From Reichenbachiella sp. (GTDB lineage: Bacteria; Bacteroidota; Bacteroidia; Cytophagales; Cyclobacteriaceae): a stretch of 64,000 nt of DNA. Below the pieces are notes generated by a model. It searched no databases, was not told where the DNA came from, and worked only from the letters and a program-made list of their open reading frames with translations. The position numbers and the translations under genes were made by a program. The DNA lies in assembly GCF_033344935.1 (NCBI RefSeq), contig NZ_JAWPMM010000001.1:434001-498000 (forward strand), read 5' to 3'. Below are positions 60,294 to 64,000 of the stretch, in pieces; the first letter of the stretch is position 1; every line of letters starts with the position of its first letter.

Positions 60294-60324
60294 AAAAGCC
60301 TGACAACGCTATGCTATCAGGCTT
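60290..60324 (-). terminator. Rho-independent terminator of the metB-like gene
   Basis: AAGCCTGA (60296-60303) and TCAGGCTT (60317-60324) form the stem; on the minus strand it is followed by a run of T (the A run at 60292-60297 on plus). It serves the leftward gene ending at 60343. Confidence 0.8.
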
Positions 60325-60342
60325 GAAATATTCTGAATGGTA

Positions 60343-61482
60343 CTATCCTAGTGCTTTTTCTAAGTCAGCGATCAAGTCTTCTACATCTTCGATACCCACG
60401 CTTAGTCGAATGAGTGAGTCTTTGAGTCCAGCCTTGATTCGCTCTTCTCTAGGAATAGCTGCATGAGTCATACTTGCTGGATGACCGCAAAGCGACTCTA
60501 CTCCACCAAGAGATTCTGCTAGAGCGAAAAGTTTAAGCGTTTCCATCACTTTAATCGCATCATCGATTTTATCATTTTTCAGTACGAATGAAATCATACC
60601 GCCAAAATCTTTCATTTGCTTTTTAGCAATGTCATGATTCTTGTGCTCTTCAAACCCAGGCCAGTATACCTCTCCTACTTTAGGGTGTGATTTTAAAAAG
60701 TGAGCTACTCGTCGACCGTTTTCACAGTGACGTTGCATTCTGATATGCAAGGTTTTAATCCCTCTTAAGGCTAAGAAACAATCCTGAGGACCAGCTACCG
60801 CGCCGCTTGAGTTTTGAATGAAAGCTAACTTTTCTTTGAGTACATCATGGTTAGTCATCAAACAACCCATCACTACATCAGAGTGACCGGCTAAGTATTT
60901 GGTCACAGAGTGTAATACTACGTCAGCGCCTAGATCTAAAGGGTTTTGCAGGTATGGAGTGGCAAATGTGTTGTCCACACAAAACATGGCTCCAAATTTT
61001 TTACAAACACCAGAAAGCCCTTTGATGTCAATAATGTTCATCATTGGGTTTGATGGGGTTTCGGCCCACACCATTTTGATTTTGTTCGAGAAGTGTTCTG
61101 AGATTCTATTCAAGTCTCTCATGTCAATAAACTTGAACTTGATGCCGAAATCCTGATATATCTTCGTAAAGATTCTATAAGTGCCACCATACAAATCATT
61201 AGATGCTAAAACCTCATCACCAGGCTTTAATAATTTCAATATCGCATCAGTAGCCGCCAAGCCAGATGCGAAACATAAACCATGTTGTGCATTTTCCAGG
61301 GCTGCCAAGTTATTTTGGAGCGCGTCTCTTGTTGGGTTTTGTGTTCTTGAGTATTCGTAACCTTTGTGTTGACCAGGTGATGGTTGCACATAGGTTGAAG
61401 TTTGATAGATCGGAGTCATTATGGCTCCTGTGCTTGGATCCGGTTCTACTCCTGCATGAATGGCTTTAGTACCAAATTTCAT
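60343..61482 (-). CDS. Cystathionine gamma-synthase/lyase family enzyme (MetB-like)
   Basis: A 379-residue PLP enzyme of the Cys/Met metabolism family, a cytoplasmic homotetramer in the family. Seen: HAGVEPDPSTGAIMTPIYQTST, YEYSRTQNPTRDALQ, the PLP contact ASNDLYGGTYRIF, DNTFATPYLQNPL, the PLP lysine in HSVTKYLAGHSD, and AESLGGVESLCGHPASMTHA with RLSVGIEDVEDLI at the end. MetB joins O-acyl-homoserine and cysteine; CGL cleaves cystathionine; sequence alone does not separate them here. It is a single-gene unit reading leftward with its own terminator. Confidence 0.92.
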   Translation of the reverse strand: MKFGTKAIHAGVEPDPSTGAIMTPIYQTSTYVQPSPGQHKGYEYSRTQNPTRDALQNNLAALENAQHGLCFASGLAATDAILKLLKPGDEVLASNDLYGGTYRIFTKIYQDFGIKFKFIDMRDLNRISEHFSNKIKMVWAETPSNPMMNIIDIKGLSGVCKKFGAMFCVDNTFATPYLQNPLDLGADVVLHSVTKYLAGHSDVVMGCLMTNHDVLKEKLAFIQNSSGAVAGPQDCFLALRGIKTLHIRMQRHCENGRRVAHFLKSHPKVGEVYWPGFEEHKNHDIAKKQMKDFGGMISFVLKNDKIDDAIKVMETLKLFALAESLGGVESLCGHPASMTHAAIPREERIKAGLKDSLIRLSVGIEDVEDLIADLEKALG

Positions 61483-61514
61483 AATTTCTTATTTTAATGC
61501 AGTGATGCTTTGTT

Positions 61515-61541
61515 GTGAAAGCAATTAACTTCGCTTTGCAC
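61515..61541 (-). promoter_or_regulatory. Hairpin in the leader of the metB-like gene
   Basis: On the minus strand GTGCAAAGC and GCTTTCAC pair with one bulged base around a 10-base loop, about 35-60 bases before the ATG. It could be part of a regulated leader. I cannot match it to a SAM riboswitch. Confidence 0.35.
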
Positions 61542-61579
61542 CACTTTAATTTAAGTAATTCTCTCGTGATTTTGAGCGA

Positions 61580-61587
61580 CAAATGTA
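61580..61587 (-). promoter_or_regulatory. Candidate -7 promoter box (TACATTTG) of the metB-like gene
   Basis: On the minus strand this reads TACATTTG, fitting TAnnTTTG. It implies a leader of about 90 bases before the ATG at 61482. No clear -33 element. Confidence 0.4.
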
Positions 61588-61615
61588 ATCAATATCGCAT
61601 ATTCGCCGTGTTTTT

Positions 61616-62308
61616 TTGAATAGACTATTTTCATACTTGAATAAACATAGATATTCTTCATTTTTCAATAATCGAAGCGGCATGTTCATGCTTATGGCTT
61701 GGATGACTCTGATGCCTTGGTTTTCAACAGTATCGCTTTCCTATTTGGCACTTGAGCATGAAGAATTGATCAGATCATTTTCCTTATTACAGTGGTTGTG
61801 TTTTTTTACCATTTGTATTTTCAGCATGGGACTGGCGATTACTCCTACTACTTTTATTTCTTTGGTAAGCGGTTATTTTTTAGGATACCATGCCATTATT
61901 CCTGTGGTGCTGAGTTATCAATTGGCTTCTCTAGTGGGGTATGGGTTAGCCCAAAAATTGGATAACCATACAATAGATTGGGTAGAGGAAAGGTTCCCCA
62001 AGTCTGCTCCTATTTTTGCCAATGTTGAAAGTCGACAATGGCTCACTACATTTCTGGCGAGGATTTCTCCGGCTTTACCCTTTGGGTTAATGAATGTAGT
62101 CTTAGCAGTTTCTGGCGTCAGGTTTGGACCTTTCTTTTTGAGCGGTCTCTTAGGTATGTTGCCGCGCACACTTTTCTTTATTTGGTTGGGTGCGCAGGCA
62201 CCCATGCTCGTCGAAGCCGTGCAAAGTAATGACTACTTTGGACTATTTATAGTGCTCAGTGTTGCAGGTATATTTGGGTTATTTTATATCCTGAAACCTA
62301 AGCCTTAA
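61616..62308 (+). CDS. VTT (TVP38/TMEM64/DedA-like) domain membrane protein
   Basis: A 230-residue membrane protein with five to six hydrophobic segments. The VTT/SNARE-associated domain is seen in LVSGYFLGYHAIIPVVLSYQLASLVGYGLAQ and in FLARISPALPFGLMNVVLAVSGVRFGPFF, which has the conserved Arg-x-x-P...P-F pattern. DedA/TVP38 relatives act as lipid scramblases or undecaprenyl-phosphate transporters in some bacteria; the role of this one is unknown. Starts with TTG; the next ATG lies 66 bases on, before the first helix, so it is also possible. Its stop overlaps the end of the converging mscS gene by 11 bases. Confidence 0.85.
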   Translation: MNRLFSYLNKHRYSSFFNNRSGMFMLMAWMTLMPWFSTVSLSYLALEHEELIRSFSLLQWLCFFTICIFSMGLAITPTTFISLVSGYFLGYHAIIPVVLSYQLASLVGYGLAQKLDNHTIDWVEERFPKSAPIFANVESRQWLTTFLARISPALPFGLMNVVLAVSGVRFGPFFLSGLLGMLPRTLFFIWLGAQAPMLVEAVQSNDYFGLFIVLSVAGIFGLFYILKPKP

Positions 62309-63902
62309 AAAACTCATCCAATTTGCCGTCGAGCATTTTTTGATCTTTGATGTATTTAGGATCAAAAAATTCATGCCCCGGCATATTTTCAACATGCAAA
62401 GTCTGAGTAGGATAGGCAAACTCAACACCCAAATGTTCTGCCAATTTCAGTACATCCAATAAGATTTCCTGTCTGAATTTCAACTCATCAGTCCATGAAG
62501 CGGCCTCAAAAAATATGTAAAACAAAATATCTAAAGAGTGGGCGCCGAGATCATTAAAGTGAATCTCGTACTTTTCATCATTGGTTTTAGGGTGCTCTTT
62601 GACGATACGGTTTAGTCCTTTAACAAAAGCTTCAATGAGACTCGGTGGGGTGTCGTATTTGATTTGAATAGTGGTCTTAAACCTTCTCATTCGTCTCAGG
62701 CCATTGTTGTCAATGGTTCGATCAGCCAATTGGCCATTAGGCACTGAGACTACCGAGTTTCTGAAAGTACGTATTCTTGTAGACCTAAACCCTACTTCTT
62801 CGACCATACCATCGATGTCTCCAGATACAATCCAATCTCCAATTTGAAATGGCTTGTCCACGAAAATCATGAACGAACCGAAAAAATTCTTGATGGTATC
62901 CTGAGCAGCTAAAGCAAAGGCCAAGCCACCAATAGAAAGACCAGTTAAAAGAGGTAAGATAGGTACATCCAAGCTATCTAGAATGACCAAACCACCGATT
63001 ACAACCACGCCTACCCTTAGCACTTTTCTGATAATAGGAATAAGCTGATCATCTAATGTACTCTCCGTGCGGTTGACCAAACGGGTTAGATAGACGTCTA
63101 TCACACTAGTCAATTGATAAAGTGCGATCATGCCATAAAGAGGGATCAAACCTTTCAGGGCGAGCACTACATAGTAGCCAACCAACCGAGGTAATTCTAA
63201 GCTTGGATAAAGCGCTCCAATGAAAAAGAATACCATGAGCATTCCTGCTGGCCTGGCCACGGGCAAGATGTATCTACTCCCAATGTGCCGTTGACCAATT
63301 TTATCCAGTAAACGAATAAATATGCGTTCGAAGATGATGGAGAAGATATATCGGATAAGAAAACAAAGCGCAAAAAGGATGGCAATACCTATCCATTGCC
63401 AAAGTTTCAACCCTAGGAAATAGGTGCTCAAACTTGTTTTTTCCATTTCTAATCCGATCAAATTTTTGGGATCGAATTTGAATAATTCTTCATGAACCTG
63501 ATCGATGGATTCCATAACCTCAGGTTGAAATTGCCAGCGTCCTCGCTTTTTTTGTAGGAAGATTTCCGGGTACCTGCTGTTTATTACATATACATGTTCA
63601 TTGTGCACGGAATCAAAATAATCTGGATAGGTTGGCACCTTATCGAAGAAAATGAATATCCCGGCTCCGTCTAACACCTGCTCTAGCTTCTTAGCGTATT
63701 TCACCTTCTGCCCCACAGTCATCTGCGGGTTGTTGAACAGAATAGAAGCAGCTTCCCAATTACTATTTTCAGACGAAATATTGGATACGAACGTATTTAG
63801 TGCCAGATAGGGGGTTTCAAGTCTACTGGTAATCGTGTCATTGGGATTTGCCAGAATCGACTGAGAGTAAATAATGAAAAGGCAGATGAAAATATTTCGC
63901 AT
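62298..63902 (-). CDS. MscS family small-conductance mechanosensitive channel
   Basis: A 534-residue MscS-type channel with an N-terminal signal (IFICLFIIYSQSILA) and a periplasmic region (about residues 20-165), then about five transmembrane helices. The pore helix and beta domain are clear: SIGGLAFALAAQDTIKNFFGSFMIFVDKPFQIGDWI, then EEVGFRSTRIRTFRNSVVSVPNGQLAD, and a C-terminal alpha/beta vestibule. Such channels release solutes under osmotic downshock. It is 24 bases downstream of the partial hydrolase gene, so they may share a transcript. Confidence 0.93.
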   Translation of the reverse strand: MRNIFICLFIIYSQSILANPNDTITSRLETPYLALNTFVSNISSENSNWEAASILFNNPQMTVGQKVKYAKKLEQVLDGAGIFIFFDKVPTYPDYFDSVHNEHVYVINSRYPEIFLQKKRGRWQFQPEVMESIDQVHEELFKFDPKNLIGLEMEKTSLSTYFLGLKLWQWIGIAILFALCFLIRYIFSIIFERIFIRLLDKIGQRHIGSRYILPVARPAGMLMVFFFIGALYPSLELPRLVGYYVVLALKGLIPLYGMIALYQLTSVIDVYLTRLVNRTESTLDDQLIPIIRKVLRVGVVVIGGLVILDSLDVPILPLLTGLSIGGLAFALAAQDTIKNFFGSFMIFVDKPFQIGDWIVSGDIDGMVEEVGFRSTRIRTFRNSVVSVPNGQLADRTIDNNGLRRMRRFKTTIQIKYDTPPSLIEAFVKGLNRIVKEHPKTNDEKYEIHFNDLGAHSLDILFYIFFEAASWTDELKFRQEILLDVLKLAEHLGVEFAYPTQTLHVENMPGHEFFDPKYIKDQKMLDGKLDEFFKA

Positions 63903-63926
63903 GTTGATCGAATTTATCCTGTAAAG

Positions 63927-64000
63927 TTATTTCCGTTGAGCCAAAAACCAAGCATAAAGATCTCCGCCTGCGTATACCCGTTTCCAGGTGTCATGACCCA
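63927..64000 (-). CDS. C-terminus of an alpha/beta-hydrolase (esterase/peptidase type), truncated by the window edge
   Basis: Only the last 24 residues lie in the window, reading leftward from the right edge: GHDTWKRVYAGGDLYAWFLAQRK followed by TAA at 63927-63929. GHD.W...Y....LY.WLL is the usual end of prolyl-oligopeptidase-fold or PHB-depolymerase-type hydrolases, with His as the catalytic histidine. The start and the rest lie outside. Too short for a firm family. Confidence 0.55.
   Translation of the reverse strand, partial: GHDTWKRVYAGGDLYAWFLAQRK

Noticed and set aside
61483-61590. SAM riboswitch before the metB-like gene
   Set aside because: The hairpin does not fit the SAM-I or SAM-II core sequence as far as I can align by eye.
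1-64000. CRISPR arrays, insertion sequences and rRNA genes
   Set aside because: No regularly spaced repeats, no transposase-like frames and no rRNA stretches were found on either strand.

Overview
The window comes from a Bacteroidota chromosome, most likely order Cytophagales (a marine gliding lineage such as the Reichenbachiella/Fulvivirga group; the genus is a guess). The evidence is a type IX secretion system (T9SS) set (sprA, porU, porV) plus a secreted protein with a T9SS sorting tail, WG-repeat and DUF4837 proteins, a malic enzyme fused to a phosphotransacetylase-like domain, several TTG starts, and promoter boxes of the Bacteroidota type (TAnnTTTG). Gene density is high. There are no insertion sequences, prophages or CRISPR arrays. 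Most of the window is core chromosome.

Layout. 1-2 kb: end of an MltD-like murein transglycosylase and a DUF4837 lipoprotein. 2-13.8 kb: maeB-ruvA-sprA-gcvH-vanZ-like, then a tonB-like gene and a bidirectional terminator. 13.8-19.1 kb (minus): YicC, a large propeller/beta-barrel protein and an FAD oxidoreductase. 19.1-26.4 kb (plus): MBL hydrolase, pssA, porU, porV and an M16 protein that has lost its zinc site. 26.4-29.9 kb (minus): hemA and a WG-repeat protein. 30.1-31.6 kb: guaB. 31.6-32.5 kb: a small toxin-antitoxin cassette between palindromic repeats. 32.5-39.5 kb: an Rsb-type partner-switching module (PP2C phosphatase, STAS protein, serine-kinase-like ATPase) running without gaps into three envelope foldase/chaperone genes, followed by a MoxR ATPase. 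40.5-44.2 kb: RIC-type hemerythrin protein, ruvX, def, a methionine-type aminotransferase and an omega-amidase-like nitrilase. 44.1-46.3 kb (minus): a probable T9SS cargo protein. 46.4-48.3 kb: murF and a DUF2461 gene. 48.4-48.8 kb: tRNA-Val, two strong hairpins and a second copy of the tRNA 3' end. 48.8-50.3 kb (minus): an unrecognised helical-repeat protein. 50.5-56.5 kb: gltBD. 56.6-60.3 kb: a more accessory-looking group (DoxX, MepB, a TPR sensor that stops after the histidine-kinase dimerisation helix, an esterase-TPR protein). 60.3-64 kb: metB-like gene, VTT-domain protein, MscS channel and the end of a hydrolase.

Functional themes. SprA forms the outer-membrane T9SS translocon, PorV carries cargo and PorU removes the sorting tail; the protein at 44.1-46.3 kb looks like a client. 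The SurA/PpiC genes could fold outer-membrane proteins of this kind, and their apparent co-transcription with an Rsb-like switch suggests a link between stress signalling and envelope folding (inference). The aminotransferase/omega-amidase pair and the MetB-like enzyme belong to sulfur amino-acid metabolism; gltBD assimilates ammonia.

No clearly new multi-gene system is proven here. The best leads are the Rsb-chaperone operon, the catalytically dead M16 protein joined to porUV, the tRNA-Val 3'-end duplication, and the DoxX-MepB-sensor-esterase group.
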